Below are positions 32,664 to 42,569 of a DNA stretch of 64,000 nt, in pieces. The notes below the pieces were generated by a model that did no database searches, was not told where the DNA came from, and was given only the letters and a program-made list of their open reading frames with translations. Origin of the DNA: JAABUE01 sp037440925 (GTDB lineage Bacteria > Chloroflexota > Anaerolineae > Anaerolineales > Villigracilaceae); the NCBI GenBank assembly GCA_037440925.1, contig JBBITF010000013.1, forward strand, positions 3,526-67,525, written 5' to 3'. Numbering within the stretch: position 1 is the first letter of the stretch; the number at the start of each line of letters is the position of its first letter. Made by a program: the position numbers and the translations under genes.

Positions 32664-33398
32664 TCAAACAATAGACAAACTGTGATAAGGCAGGGCGCGC
32701 GCAATGGTCACCGCATACACATCAGCCGCTCCCCCGGCATACAACGCCTCTGCCGCCGATGAGAGCGTAGCGCCCGTTGTAGATACGTCATCTACCAACA
32801 GTAAAATACGCCCACGCGCCTTCGAGGATGCGTTAAAAGCATTGCGCACATTCTCCTGGCGTTCAGAAGCCGTCAAGCCCACCTGAGAGCGAGTATCCCT
32901 CACGCGCTTCAACGCCTCCGGGAAGTAATCTACATTCAAAAATCTTGCAAGCGGTAAGGCCAGCATGGCAACTTGATTATACCCCCGTTCCTGAAGGCGT
33001 TTACTTCCCAAAGGCACCGGCACGATAGCCTCAAAAGGCCACTGCAAACCAGATACAAAAGGCGCCATCTGTGCAGCCAAAGCCTCTCCCAGTCCTACGT
33101 CGCGGCGGTACTTCATGCGATGCAGAGCCGCTCGCACAGGACCCTCAAACGCAGCCCAAGAACGCAGGGACTTGTAGATTGGCCGCGCCTGCATACAACG
33201 ATGACATAAACCACTTTGAGTCAACGGCAAGCCGCAAATATCACACACCGGCAACTTTATAGGCTGAACCTTGCCGCCGCAATCGGAACACCATCGCGTG
33301 CCTGGACGGCCACACCCCCCGCATACTGGCGGGAACAACAGGTCCAATGCAGCGAGGAGACCGCTTAGAATCTGAGCCTTCCAAATCTCTTTTTTCAC
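32664..33398 (-). CDS. comF: ComF-family phosphoribosyltransferase-like protein
   Basis: 244 residues. N-terminal zinc fingers (CGGCGRPGTRWCSDC and CDICGLPL with CHRC, about residues 22-68) and a PRTase domain with the PRPP motif LLVDDVSTTGATL near residue 202. ComF proteins take part in DNA uptake in naturally competent bacteria, but the precise role is unsettled. It overlaps tadC by 4 bp, linking it to the Tad pilus operon. Confidence 0.93.
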   Translation of the reverse strand: MKKEIWKAQILSGLLAALDLLFPPVCGGCGRPGTRWCSDCGGKVQPIKLPVCDICGLPLTQSGLCHRCMQARPIYKSLRSWAAFEGPVRAALHRMKYRRDVGLGEALAAQMAPFVSGLQWPFEAIVPVPLGSKRLQERGYNQVAMLALPLARFLNVDYFPEALKRVRDTRSQVGLTASERQENVRNAFNASSKARGRILLLVDDVSTTGATLSSAAEALYAGGAADVYAVTIARALPYHSLSIV

Positions 33399-34366
33399 CC
33401 GCCGATACGACCACCACCTGTGAACGTCCTCAAGATGCGAAACGCTGCCGGCACTAAAAGAATAATCATGATCGAGGGAAAGATCAACAGCGCCATAGGC
33501 AGCAACATCTTGATCGGGGCCTTATGGGCCTCTTCCTCTGCACGTTGCCTGCGCTTCATGCGCATCTGATCAGATTGAATGCGCAGCACCCTGGCCAGGC
33601 TAACGCCCAACATCTCGCTCTGGATGACCGCCGCCACAAAACTGGTTATCTCATTAATACCAATTCGATCTGCCATATCGCGCAGCGCCTCGCGGCGTGT
33701 TTTGCCAAGTTGCACTTCTCGAATAACGCGCGAAAAGGCAAGGGAAAGTTGATTTTCCCATTTCTCGGCCACCTTGGCCATGGCCGCATCGAAACCTAAG
33801 CCAGCCTCTACACAGATCGTCAGCAGATCCATGGCATCTGGCATGGCTTTGCGAATCTCCTTTTGCCGTCTATCAATCTTGCTTTGCAGCCACATTTGCG
33901 GAAAGATAAAGCCCAACACAGTGAATAACAAAACCACCAAAACCCTGACGATCAAGCTCCAGGTAGGAGGATTAACGATGAAAACAAAGCCAAGAAGGCC
34001 TCCAAACAGCGCCGCAATAACAAAACGCGAAGCCAGGAAGACAGAGGCGTCTACCCGAACTGGATTGCCCGCCAATTCCAATTTTCGGTTGGTCTCTTCC
34101 AACGCTTTCTGAGGGGTAAAGCGGGCTGAAAATTCACCAATATTTTGCAGTAATGGAATGATGACACGTTCTGTAAACGGCTGGGAGAGTTCTAGTTCTT
34201 CGAGGGAAACCACGTCTCCCCGCTCGGCAAACTCTGAAAGACGCGCCATCAAGGGATCTTCTTCGCGTCTGTTCGAGACGGTTCTGGCTCCAACCACCAC
34301 AAGAGCAATGGCGCCTACAACAATGACTATCCCAACAATGATCCAAACCATAGTCAAGATATTCAT
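33395..34366 (-). CDS. tadC: Tad pilus inner-membrane platform protein TadC
   Basis: 323 residues with a T2SS-F domain. Helices at the N-terminus (about 5-27), at 95-140 as a pair, and at the C-terminus (PIKMLLPMALLIFPSIMIILLVPAAF) frame the cytoplasmic F domain with the ICVEAGLGFDAAMAKVAEKW and RREALRDMADRIG segments. ATG 34366 has GAGGTG upstream and comes one base after the tadB stop. It pairs with TadB to form the assembly platform for Flp pili. Confidence 0.9.
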   Translation of the reverse strand: MNILTMVWIIVGIVIVVGAIALVVVGARTVSNRREEDPLMARLSEFAERGDVVSLEELELSQPFTERVIIPLLQNIGEFSARFTPQKALEETNRKLELAGNPVRVDASVFLASRFVIAALFGGLLGFVFIVNPPTWSLIVRVLVVLLFTVLGFIFPQMWLQSKIDRRQKEIRKAMPDAMDLLTICVEAGLGFDAAMAKVAEKWENQLSLAFSRVIREVQLGKTRREALRDMADRIGINEITSFVAAVIQSEMLGVSLARVLRIQSDQMRMKRRQRAEEEAHKAPIKMLLPMALLIFPSIMIILLVPAAFRILRTFTGGGRIGG

Positions 34367-34367
34367 A

Positions 34368-35336
34368 TCACACCTCGATATCAGCAATTTTCATCATCGC
34401 AAAGTAGCCAGAAATGATCATGATTACAATCACTGCAATTGCGCTCCAACCGCAAATCGGGCCATTATCAAAGAAAGACAACAGGTACTCTTTGTTGATC
34501 AACCATAGCATGAGCGCCAGGCCAGCAGGGATCAAGGCCAAAAGGGTGCCAGAAGCGCGCACCTGCGCAGTCATAACGCGAATTTCCCCTTTGATGCGCA
34601 CGCGTTCACGGATGGTAAAAGAAATAATATCCAGAATCTCAGATAGGTTGCCGCCGACTTCACGTTGAACGTTGATGGCTGTAACGACAAAGTCGAGATC
34701 GTCGCTAGGGATGCGGCGCAGCAAGTTGTTGAGCGCGGTTTCCATAGGAATACCTAGTTGCATCTCTTGAACGACACGCCGGAATTCCTCGTTCATAGGA
34801 GGAGGCATCTCCTTACTCACCGCTTCCATTGCTTGCATGGTCGAATAGCCGGCGCGTAAACCGTTCACCATCAGGTTCAACATGTCGGATAATTGCTCGT
34901 TAAAACGCCGCAATCGGACTCCTTGCTGCCGCTTGACATAGAAACGAGGGGCAAACAAACCCAATACGCCACCAATCAAAGGAGAGACGAAGTCGTTGAA
35001 ACCGCTCAAGAAGGCCAGGAGGAAAGCGCCGCCCAATACCGTAATAATATACAATGCAAAATACTCAGCCACTTTGAGTTTTAAATCGGCGCGCGCCAAC
35101 TCTCTGCTAATGCGATCGCCCCATGAAGAACGTTCTACCCTTTTATTGAGCCATTCGGTGATTACAGTGCGCTCTTCTGGCTTTTCGACAACTGGTTTCC
35201 CCTCGTCCAGGTATGTCTTGAGGCGCTGCTCCACCATAGAGCGTTCGCTACTAATCGAAATGACTATCCCCACAACCAGGAGAATCACAACCAATGCCCC
35301 ACCAACAATCAGGATCGTATTCAATATCTCTGGCAT
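34368..35336 (-). CDS. tadB: Tad pilus inner-membrane platform protein TadB
   Basis: 322 residues, T2SS-F type. A membrane helix at about 5-27, a pair near 90-130 (FLLAFLSGFNDFVSPLIGGVLGLFAP) and two at the C-terminus surround the F domain with LMVNGLRAGYSTMQAMEAVSKEMPPP, typical of TadB. I take ATG 35336 as start; the frame is open 19 codons further, into the tadA-tadB gap. No strong ribosome site is visible. Works with TadC and the ATPase TadA/CpaF. Confidence 0.9.
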   Translation of the reverse strand: MPEILNTILIVGGALVVILLVVGIVISISSERSMVEQRLKTYLDEGKPVVEKPEERTVITEWLNKRVERSSWGDRISRELARADLKLKVAEYFALYIITVLGGAFLLAFLSGFNDFVSPLIGGVLGLFAPRFYVKRQQGVRLRRFNEQLSDMLNLMVNGLRAGYSTMQAMEAVSKEMPPPMNEEFRRVVQEMQLGIPMETALNNLLRRIPSDDLDFVVTAINVQREVGGNLSEILDIISFTIRERVRIKGEIRVMTAQVRASGTLLALIPAGLALMLWLINKEYLLSFFDNGPICGWSAIAVIVIMIISGYFAMMKIADIEV

Positions 35337-35364
35337 ATAGTAACAACGATAAAGCAAATAGAGA

Positions 35365-36783
35365 TTAGTAACGTCGCCGGTCGCCAATCCCAAAGATCGA
35401 AGGCGGAAGGTGAATGCCGGCCGCCTCGATCTTATCTATGAATTTCGGCCGCAGACCGGTGGCTCGCAGCCGACCTACAATTCTTCCATCCTCAATCCCA
35501 GTTTGCTCAAAGGAGAAAATATCGGTCATTGTAATTACGTCGCCTTCCATACCGCTGATTTCGGTAATGAAGACCACTTTTCTTGTGCCGTCACGCAAAC
35601 GTTCTTGATGTACAACCAAATCAATGGCCGAAGCGACTTGCTCACGAATGGCGCGCACAGGCAATTCCATGCCGGCCATCATCACCATCGTTTCGAGACG
35701 CGCCAGGGTATCGCGTGGGCTGTTGGAGTGTAACGTAGTCATAGACCCGTCATGGCCTGTATTCATTGCCTGGAGCATATCCAGGGCGGCCTCGTCACGA
35801 ATCTCGCCCACAATGATACGGTCAGGGCGCATACGCAAACAGTTGATCACCAGCTGGCGGATGGTCACTTCTCCGCGCCCTTCAATATTGGGCGGGCGCG
35901 ATTCGAGGGTTACAACATGCTCTTGCCGCAATTGCAACTCGGCCGCATTTTCGACCGTGACAATACGCTCATCCGCAGGAATGAAGCTCGAAAGAATGTT
36001 CAATAGAGTGGTCTTACCAGAGCCTGTACCACCGGAAATCACGATATTCAAACGGGCTTCGACGCACGCCTTCAAGAATTGCAGCGCCTCGGGCGTAATC
36101 GTGCCAAATTGAATGAGTTGCTCCAATGTGATGGGGTTCTTGGCAAATTTACGAATGGTCAGAACCGGCCCGACCAACGAAATCGGAGGAATGACAGCAT
36201 TGACGCGCGAACCATCCGGCAAACGAGCGTCTACATAGGGGCTGGCCTCATCAATACGTCGGCCCAGGGGAGCAACGATACGATCAATGATGCGCATGAC
36301 ATGTTCATTGTTTTCAAAGGTAACAGGAACACGATGCAATTTGCCCTTACGTTCAATATAGATATTCTTGGCGCCGTTAACCATAACTTCAGTAATGGTT
36401 TCGTCTTCCAATAAAGGTTGCAAGGGACCCAACCCCAAGATTTCGGCTGCAATTTGCTCAAACAAACGCGCGCGTTCTGGCCGGGAGAGGACGATGTTCT
36501 CTTCCGATAGAATTTGCTCGAACAATTCCTGAATGGTACGCTTGACCTCGTCAGTTTTGGAAATATCCATAGAAGGGTCAAGCTCACCCAGCAACTTGTT
36601 CTGCACACGTGTCTTCAAGTCGAAATAAGTTCCGGCTTGCGGTGCAGTGATGGGCGCGCTGGTACGACGGGTTTGCAAAGAAGATAACCGCGACGAATCT
36701 GCGCCTGTAGGTGCTCCAGGGGGTAACGTTTTGGACTGGGGCGTTGCACCCTGGCCTTGCTCGATACGTTTAAGCAATGACAT
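35365..36783 (-). CDS. cpaF: Tad pilus assembly ATPase CpaF/TadA
   Basis: 472 residues. N-terminal Ser/Thr/Pro-rich 60 residues, then the secretion ATPase domain: Walker A ISGGTGSGKTTLLN near residue 260, Asp box IIVGEIRDEAALDML, His box MTTLHSNSPRDTLARLE. Powers Flp pilus assembly. It is the CpaF type and not the PilB type, in agreement with its neighbours. Confidence 0.96.
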   Translation of the reverse strand: MSLLKRIEQGQGATPQSKTLPPGAPTGADSSRLSSLQTRRTSAPITAPQAGTYFDLKTRVQNKLLGELDPSMDISKTDEVKRTIQELFEQILSEENIVLSRPERARLFEQIAAEILGLGPLQPLLEDETITEVMVNGAKNIYIERKGKLHRVPVTFENNEHVMRIIDRIVAPLGRRIDEASPYVDARLPDGSRVNAVIPPISLVGPVLTIRKFAKNPITLEQLIQFGTITPEALQFLKACVEARLNIVISGGTGSGKTTLLNILSSFIPADERIVTVENAAELQLRQEHVVTLESRPPNIEGRGEVTIRQLVINCLRMRPDRIIVGEIRDEAALDMLQAMNTGHDGSMTTLHSNSPRDTLARLETMVMMAGMELPVRAIREQVASAIDLVVHQERLRDGTRKVVFITEISGMEGDVITMTDIFSFEQTGIEDGRIVGRLRATGLRPKFIDKIEAAGIHLPPSIFGIGDRRRY

Positions 36784-36804
36784 AAACTACTCCTGCACTG
36801 ACCG

Positions 36805-38040
36805 CTAACGCTTCACCGTTTCAGCCTCTTCTGCCAGTTCCTGGGCCTTCAAAGAGGCTCGAATGCTTTCCGCCAGAGAGAGGATGCCTTTCCCAGCGGG
36901 TTGCATTTTATGTTCGAGGATGAATGGAACGCCTCGATTGACGGCTGGAATGACAATGCGTTCATCCAACGGGATGACGGCTGCGATAGGCTGTTTGAGA
37001 TTATCTCCAACGCGCTCCGGCGTGATACCAATGCGTTTATCAAAACGATTCATCGCAAACACAATACGTTCACGAGAAATGCCAAGCGTTTGTAAAAGAT
37101 CCAAAAAGAGACGAGCATTCTTGATGGCAGGGATATCCTGTGTGGTAACCAAAACAATCACGTCGCTCTTGTCTATGGCGCCCAGGGTAATATCCGTCAA
37201 GATGGGAGTTGTATCAATAACCACATACGCATAATGTTGCTTCAAGTACTCTATCAATCTTACAAACTGATCGCCAGAGACCTTTTCAGCATACTCGGGC
37301 CGTGAAGGCGCTGCCAAGATATGCACCCCCGAAGCGTGAGTGACCATGACGCTTTCGACCACCTCGTAGTCTAATTCGTCAATGCGAGAAGCAAGATCAA
37401 TCAAGGTATTTTTGCCTTGCTCATTGACAAAAATAGCTACATCTCCATATTGCAAGTTACCGTCCACCAAAACAACCCGCGTCTCACTATTGTGCAACAA
37501 CAAAGCCAGATTGACAGCAATGGTAGTGCAACCCGTCCCCCCTTTAGGGCTGTAGACCGTAATAATCTTTCCATGCGTCAGCGCAGGCATAAGACCTTTG
37601 CCTCCCCCAGGCATCATGGAAACAACACGAGCCTGCTCCATTTTGGAGCGTTCTTGGAACGACATCTCGCCTGCCCGGCGGATGGCAGAGATCAAATCAT
37701 CCGCCATAGGGGGCTTGGTCAAAAAATCGCGCGCGCCCGCCAGCATGGCGCGTCGCATATAATTCTGCTCCCCCTGCACAGAGAGAATAACAACCTGCAC
37801 ATGGGGCTGTTTAGCAAGGATTTGCTCTGTGGCGGCGATGCCATCCAAATCAGGCATATTGATATCCATCAACACCACATCTGGATCCAGCTCTCTCGCC
37901 AACTGGACCCCTTCCTTGCCGGTCTTGGCTGCGCCAACCGCTTCGATATCGGGCTCAAATTGCAATAACTTGCGAACGTTCTCCCGCGTCTCCGCAATAT
38001 CATCCACGATTAAAACCCGAATTTTTTTATCCGTCGCCAT
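36805..38040 (-). CDS. cpaE: CpaE/TadZ pilus localisation ATPase with receiver domain
   Basis: 411 residues. The first 125 form a response-regulator receiver domain that keeps the acidic pair DD (13-14), the phosphoacceptor in VVLMDINMPDLDG (near 58) and KPP as the Lys switch. After a linker comes a MinD/ParA-like ATPase with a deviant Walker A, KGGTGCTTIAVNL, near residue 168, and VVIDTTPIL. CpaE/TadZ proteins place the Tad apparatus in the cell. The intact Asp suggests it can be phosphorylated, possibly by the kinase encoded just upstream. Confidence 0.92.
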   Translation of the reverse strand: MATDKKIRVLIVDDIAETRENVRKLLQFEPDIEAVGAAKTGKEGVQLARELDPDVVLMDINMPDLDGIAATEQILAKQPHVQVVILSVQGEQNYMRRAMLAGARDFLTKPPMADDLISAIRRAGEMSFQERSKMEQARVVSMMPGGGKGLMPALTHGKIITVYSPKGGTGCTTIAVNLALLLHNSETRVVLVDGNLQYGDVAIFVNEQGKNTLIDLASRIDELDYEVVESVMVTHASGVHILAAPSRPEYAEKVSGDQFVRLIEYLKQHYAYVVIDTTPILTDITLGAIDKSDVIVLVTTQDIPAIKNARLFLDLLQTLGISRERIVFAMNRFDKRIGITPERVGDNLKQPIAAVIPLDERIVIPAVNRGVPFILEHKMQPAGKGILSLAESIRASLKAQELAEEAETVKR

Positions 38041-38065
38041 GTCTATAGAATTCCCATCTTTTCAC

Positions 38066-39130
38066 TTATTGAGGAGGCGGAACATCATTCTTAAGAACTG
38101 GTTCTACCAATTTATCCACGCGAGGCTCAATCACATACGGCAACTTTACCGGTATAGGGATATTATACTGGCTCAGCAAAAATTGAAGCGTAGCCGCCTC
38201 GGTCGCCATACGAGACTGATCGCCAGCATAGCGCAGGCTGAGGGACAACTTAGCATCCATGTAGATCAGCCATTGAAGGGTATTCACGTCTTGGGGAGAA
38301 ACTACCAACGTGATGACATCCGGAGGGCTTTGGGCGGGCTGCGGCTGTCCCTCAGCAGGCTGCTCTTGCACCTCCCCTGCATCGGCAGCCGAAAAGGTGC
38401 CTAATTTCAACACAACAATATCCTGCAAAATGGTCTGGCAAACCAAGCGGGGACGCTGCTGTTCTCCAGGGACCACATATACGCCTTGCTGGAAAGAGGG
38501 TTCCACTTCCGTGCGGCCTTGAACCAACGGCTGGTCTACGGTGCCGGCTCCCAACGTAATGCCGGGCATCTCATCGGGCGGCACGCCGGCCGGCCCGCGC
38601 AAGGTCACTACCGTGTTCGGGGTCTTGGACTGGAAGGAGGGATCAGCATCCACAAACAGCATACAGGCTGTCAAGTTGACATGAGCGCCGTCTGTAGCGC
38701 CATAGGCAACCGAGGCCAAGCGCGAAATCGGTATCGAAACCGCCACTGAGCCAGGAGGAATGCGAGCCGCCCAAGCAGGGCCACTTATTGCCAGCGCGCC
38801 TTCGGAAATCATAGATGAGGTGATGACCACCCCCTGTTCCAATGGGTATTTTGCAACCTTACCAATGACCTGGTCTTTTTGATCCTCAGTGTACATCACG
38901 GCACTGACTGCATTCGATGGAATCTCGATGAAATCTAAGGCCTCGGCCGTAATCTTCTCGCCTTGCGGAATACTCTGCCCGGCAATCACAATTTTCACCG
39001 TGTTCGGCGGAGGGGTTTCCCCTCCAGACGGCCGTGGCGGGTTCAAGAAGCGCTGCATCAAAAGCGCTACCATAACCAGGATAATGACCAAAACCACGGC
39101 TATCATGATGAAAATACGTCCCCGTCGCAT
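38066..39130 (-). CDS. cpaB: CpaB/RcpC-like Tad pilus protein with SAF domain
   Basis: 354 residues. A membrane helix at about 6-27 is followed by a SAF/CpaB domain with VKIVIAGQSIPQGEKITAEALDF and VAKYPLEQGVVITSSMI. In CpaB/RcpC proteins this region contacts the pilus exit structure or the cell wall. There is no secretin gene in the window, which fits a cell without an outer membrane. First gene of the tad operon; TATAAT is present on the minus strand about 50 bp upstream. Confidence 0.88.
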   Translation of the reverse strand: MRRGRIFIMIAVVLVIILVMVALLMQRFLNPPRPSGGETPPPNTVKIVIAGQSIPQGEKITAEALDFIEIPSNAVSAVMYTEDQKDQVIGKVAKYPLEQGVVITSSMISEGALAISGPAWAARIPPGSVAVSIPISRLASVAYGATDGAHVNLTACMLFVDADPSFQSKTPNTVVTLRGPAGVPPDEMPGITLGAGTVDQPLVQGRTEVEPSFQQGVYVVPGEQQRPRLVCQTILQDIVVLKLGTFSAADAGEVQEQPAEGQPQPAQSPPDVITLVVSPQDVNTLQWLIYMDAKLSLSLRYAGDQSRMATEAATLQFLLSQYNIPIPVKLPYVIEPRVDKLVEPVLKNDVPPPQ

Positions 39131-39175
39131 AGAAGCTCCTCTCGTACAAGGGTCAATTTACACTTTATCATGTTG

Positions 39176-39181
39176 ATTATA
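39176..39181 (-). promoter_or_regulatory. Possible -10 of the tad operon
   Basis: On the minus strand TATAAT stands about 45 bp upstream of the cpaB start in an AT-rich gap. No convincing -35 is visible at 17 bp, so activation may need a regulator, for example the NarL-type protein encoded upstream. Confidence 0.4.
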
Positions 39182-39271
39182 CAGGAAAAATCCCCAAAAC
39201 ATGCTGGTAAATAAGTATGACGTAGAAAGTTGCTCTACCTCTAAGCAACGCGCTCATCGGTTTGTAAATTA

Positions 39272-40306
39272 CTATGGCCTCCGAATAGGTAAGAAAAACA
39301 TCACCCGTGTACCTTTTCCGGCAGAAGACTCGATCTCGAACGCGCCGCCAAGCATCTCGGCCCGTTCCTGAATCAACTTTAATCCAAGGCTTTTGCTTTC
39401 TTGTAGGGTGTCTGGATCGAAACCTTTCCCGTTATCGTCCACAATAACCCGAATCTGTTCCTCCGATAAATCCAAATTCACTTTCAACAAAGAGGCCTGG
39501 CCATGCCGAAAAGCATTTCCCATCAGTTCCTGGATGGCGCGAAAAACCATCACTTCCAGATAGGGTTCTATCCGTCTTTCTGCGCCAGTAATGGTCAAGT
39601 TTACTTCCATTCCTGCTTGTTCTTTGAAGGCTTCAGCGTACCGCCGCACGGTCGGAATCAACCCCAAATCATCCAACATCATTGGACGCAATTCAAAGAT
39701 GAAGCCGCGCACTTTCTGAAACGTGCTCATGGCTGAGGCCTTCAAACTATTCAACTCATCGCGTGCTTGAGCAGGGTCTACATCCAGCAAACGCATGGCG
39801 ATTTCTGTCTGTAAAATAAAGTTCGAGAGCGCCTGCGCAGGGCCATCGTGCATTTGGCGGGAAAGTCTCTGACGCTCGGCCTCTTGAGCATTGACCAGCA
39901 TCTCCACACTGGCCAACGCCCCTTTGCTCGAAGAAGGCGCAGCAGCCGAGGTCGCATGGTCGCCACTGTCTTGGAGACTTCGCAACAAATCCCGATATTT
40001 TTCCAAATGGGCTTTATCGCTTTGTAACTTTTCTAATTGACCCCGCATGACAAATAATCTCTGCTGGGCGTCTAGGGCAGAGTCATACGCCATCCGAATT
40101 TCTTCGACAGAGGTAGCATTGATTTGACTTTGCACCTGCTTGAGGTGAGAGGTAATTGCCGCATTGCGCTGGGTTAACTTGGATACTTCTCCCTGGCTTT
40201 GTTCGATCATCAGATTCGTTTCGCGCAGCGCGCGTTCTGTCTCTTCCAACTGAGCCTTGAAGTCAAGGTCTGTTTCATTCTGTCTCGTTTCCACGTCTTT
40301 TGTCAT
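39272..40306 (-). CDS. Soluble NarL-type sensor histidine kinase (HisKA_3)
   Basis: 344 residues without membrane helices. The N-terminal 120 residues are a predicted coiled coil (FKAQLEETERALRETNLMIEQ onward), followed by LSRQMHDGPAQALSNFILQ with the phosphoacceptor His in the DesK/DegS arrangement near residue 151, and a HATPase domain with ELMGNAFRHG, DDNGKGFD and GLKLIQERAEMLGG. It should phosphorylate the LuxR-type regulator whose gene ends 7 bp upstream. A cytoplasmic signal is implied by the absence of a sensor membrane domain. Confidence 0.92.
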   Translation of the reverse strand: MTKDVETRQNETDLDFKAQLEETERALRETNLMIEQSQGEVSKLTQRNAAITSHLKQVQSQINATSVEEIRMAYDSALDAQQRLFVMRGQLEKLQSDKAHLEKYRDLLRSLQDSGDHATSAAAPSSSKGALASVEMLVNAQEAERQRLSRQMHDGPAQALSNFILQTEIAMRLLDVDPAQARDELNSLKASAMSTFQKVRGFIFELRPMMLDDLGLIPTVRRYAEAFKEQAGMEVNLTITGAERRIEPYLEVMVFRAIQELMGNAFRHGQASLLKVNLDLSEEQIRVIVDDNGKGFDPDTLQESKSLGLKLIQERAEMLGGAFEIESSAGKGTRVMFFLPIRRP

Positions 40307-40313
40307 GAAAACA

Positions 40314-41018
40314 TCACTCCTGCGACTTGTTTAGATTAGCATCTTGTAATTTGACCCATCCCCGCTTCAAAGCGTATACCACAGCCTGCGTGCGGTCTTC
40401 GACGCCAAATTTTCTCAAGATAGAAGTGACATGATTTTTGACTGTCTGATGGCTGATGCCCAACAAGTTGGCAATTTCTTTATTGCTCATGCCGCGCACC
40501 ACGCAAGCCAATACTTCCATCTCACGATCGGACAAGGGATGAAAAGGACTGCCGGGTTCGCTGTAAGAGCGCCGCGCCCCTTCAATTTGGCCTTCAAGCC
40601 ATTCATCCAATTCGTGGCGCGTAAACACGTTGCCATCCATAACGTATTTCCCCTTGGACACCTCATAAATGATTTGAACAAGGCGCTCCGGCGAAATGTC
40701 TTTCGCACAATACGCGGCAGCGCCGGCATGGGCAGCATGGACGGCCTGTTCTACGTCATCATAGCCTGTCAACAACAAAATGCGGGTGGGTAATTTTTCC
40801 AAGCATACTTGATGCGTAATTTGTTGACCGTTCATATCAGGCAAATTGACATCCAAAATAGCAATATCGGGCCGCAGCGTGCGTATCTGCTCCAACGCCT
40901 GCCTGCCATCAGCCGCTTGACCCACCACCCGCAAGCCAGGCTCAAGGGCAAGCGCATCGGCCACGCCCTGCCGAAAGAGCGGATGATCGTCCACAATTAA
41001 CAAAGTGATTTGACTCAT
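40314..41018 (-). CDS. NarL/LuxR-family response regulator
   Basis: 234 residues. Receiver domain with DDHPLFR at the N-terminus, phosphoacceptor in IAILDVNLPDMNG near residue 56, and KD in place near 106; C-terminal LuxR helix-turn-helix LSDREMEVLACVVRGMSNKEIANLLGIS near residues 165-195. A 40-residue linker (EWLEGQIEGARRSYSEPG) separates them. Genes for regulator and kinase form one unit directly upstream of the tad operon, so pilus expression is a likely target; that is inference. Confidence 0.94.
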   Translation of the reverse strand: MSQITLLIVDDHPLFRQGVADALALEPGLRVVGQAADGRQALEQIRTLRPDIAILDVNLPDMNGQQITHQVCLEKLPTRILLLTGYDDVEQAVHAAHAGAAAYCAKDISPERLVQIIYEVSKGKYVMDGNVFTRHELDEWLEGQIEGARRSYSEPGSPFHPLSDREMEVLACVVRGMSNKEIANLLGISHQTVKNHVTSILRKFGVEDRTQAVVYALKRGWVKLQDANLNKSQE

Positions 41019-41090
41019 AGTTGCCCCAACCTATCAGGTAAGGATATTAAAAGTATAGCACATGTGTCACAATACGGGAACAATTGCAAT

Positions 41091-42569
41091 CTAACGCCAA
41101 TGAAAGACTACCATGTTCTGACCGCCGAGCAAAAGGGTAACTTGACTGCCAGTTGTAAAGACCGGCTTGGCTTGCCGGCTGAGATGCGGATAAAACTCAG
41201 GAAAAGCAATTAAGTACGACGCGCCCACCTCGTCCAGGTAGGCAGCCAGGCGGGTTTCATCACGGATGAATGGAACGACCTCTGGTGAAATCAATCCTGC
41301 CAGGTCTACCAGTGGATGATGGTCGAAATAACCTAGCGCGCCAATATCATGAGCAGCCACCAACTCTCCTTCTGGCACATTCGCCGATACCCACTTTGCC
41401 GTCACAACCATCTCACTTTCGATGAAGGCTACATCCTGCGCATACGTCCGCGCTCCAAATAACCAGAAAGCCACGCCCAGGAGTCCTATTAACAAGTTCC
41501 CGCCCGTGCTGGCCGCCCAGCGGAAACGCCCCAGGTGTTTAGAGTGTGTCCACGTAAGCATAGCTGCCAGCCCCCATAAGAAAAAAACCGGCATGGCAGG
41601 CATCACATAACGCCCATGTTGGTAGACCGGCAATCGCTCGATATACAAAAACAGATAGCCGGCAAACCAGACCATGCCAACCAGGGCGCCCCAATCACGC
41701 TTGCGCAGCGCCACCGCTGCCCAACCAATCACGCCCGGCAGCAAGGCCAGGCTGGCGCCTGCCAAAAATTGCAATGTCAATTGCCCAAATCGTTCCAGGA
41801 ATGGCTTCGACTGCCAGGCAACGTACTCGGCTTGCTTGGCATAGAATGTATTCGGCATGGGCGTTCCAGACAGGATCAGGTTGAAGAGCAAGTAAGGAAC
41901 GAACAGGACCGCAAAACCCAACGTTAATAGGATCAAATCACGCCAACGTCTCTTTGCCGACCCGCAACCTGTTAGCGCAAAGACGACGATCGGCCCGAGG
42001 AGCGTGATCCCGTCAGGGCGCACCCAAACACTGAGGCCGGCAAGCAGGCCCAGGGTCATGAAACGACGCGAACCGGTCATCAACATCCCCAAGGTCATCG
42101 TGATGAAAAAAGCATGTAGCAGAGTCTCCATTCCCGAAGCCGCCGCCCAAACCAGATGCCACTCCGTAACCAGGAACAGCCCCACCCAAGGAAGACGCGG
42201 CCGATACGTCTGAGAAATTTGACGCAAAATCATCTCGCCCAACATTCCCATACCCCACAGCAGCAGCGCGCCAAGGAGGTATGTCCAAATATATGGAGCC
42301 AGTTTAAGCAAGAACCCAATAGAAAGAAGGCCCGTCCACAAGGGGGAAGTGGAACCAGCAGAGGGTTTTCCAGGCTGGAAAGCCCATTCGCCATAAACCG
42401 CCAAATTGCGGGCATAAGTCAGGTGAATCCAGGAGTCATCGAGCGGGAAACCAATTCGATAAAAGAGCGCGCTGGCGCCCAGATAGAGCGCCATGCTGCC
42501 CACACTGGCTAACGCCAGAAAGATAATCTCTTTCCTAGTGAGCGGGGGAAAGCGCAAAAATTCTTGCAT
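41091..42569 (-). CDS. GT-C type membrane glycosyltransferase, copy 1
   Basis: 492 residues with 10-11 membrane helices and a C-terminal soluble part. After the first helix comes YRIGFPLDDSWIHLTYARNLA, whose acidic DDSW motif in the first external loop is the catalytic signature position of GT-C enzymes (PMT/ArnT-like), which use polyprenyl-phosphate sugars. The soluble part contains AAHDIGALGYFDHHPLVDLAGLISP, common in such proteins. ATG 42569 has AGGTGGAGG directly upstream; it overlaps the previous gene by 35 bp. Acceptor unknown (glycoprotein or polysaccharide). Confidence 0.8.
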   Translation of the reverse strand: MQEFLRFPPLTRKEIIFLALASVGSMALYLGASALFYRIGFPLDDSWIHLTYARNLAVYGEWAFQPGKPSAGSTSPLWTGLLSIGFLLKLAPYIWTYLLGALLLWGMGMLGEMILRQISQTYRPRLPWVGLFLVTEWHLVWAAASGMETLLHAFFITMTLGMLMTGSRRFMTLGLLAGLSVWVRPDGITLLGPIVVFALTGCGSAKRRWRDLILLTLGFAVLFVPYLLFNLILSGTPMPNTFYAKQAEYVAWQSKPFLERFGQLTLQFLAGASLALLPGVIGWAAVALRKRDWGALVGMVWFAGYLFLYIERLPVYQHGRYVMPAMPVFFLWGLAAMLTWTHSKHLGRFRWAASTGGNLLIGLLGVAFWLFGARTYAQDVAFIESEMVVTAKWVSANVPEGELVAAHDIGALGYFDHHPLVDLAGLISPEVVPFIRDETRLAAYLDEVGASYLIAFPEFYPHLSRQAKPVFTTGSQVTLLLGGQNMVVFHWR

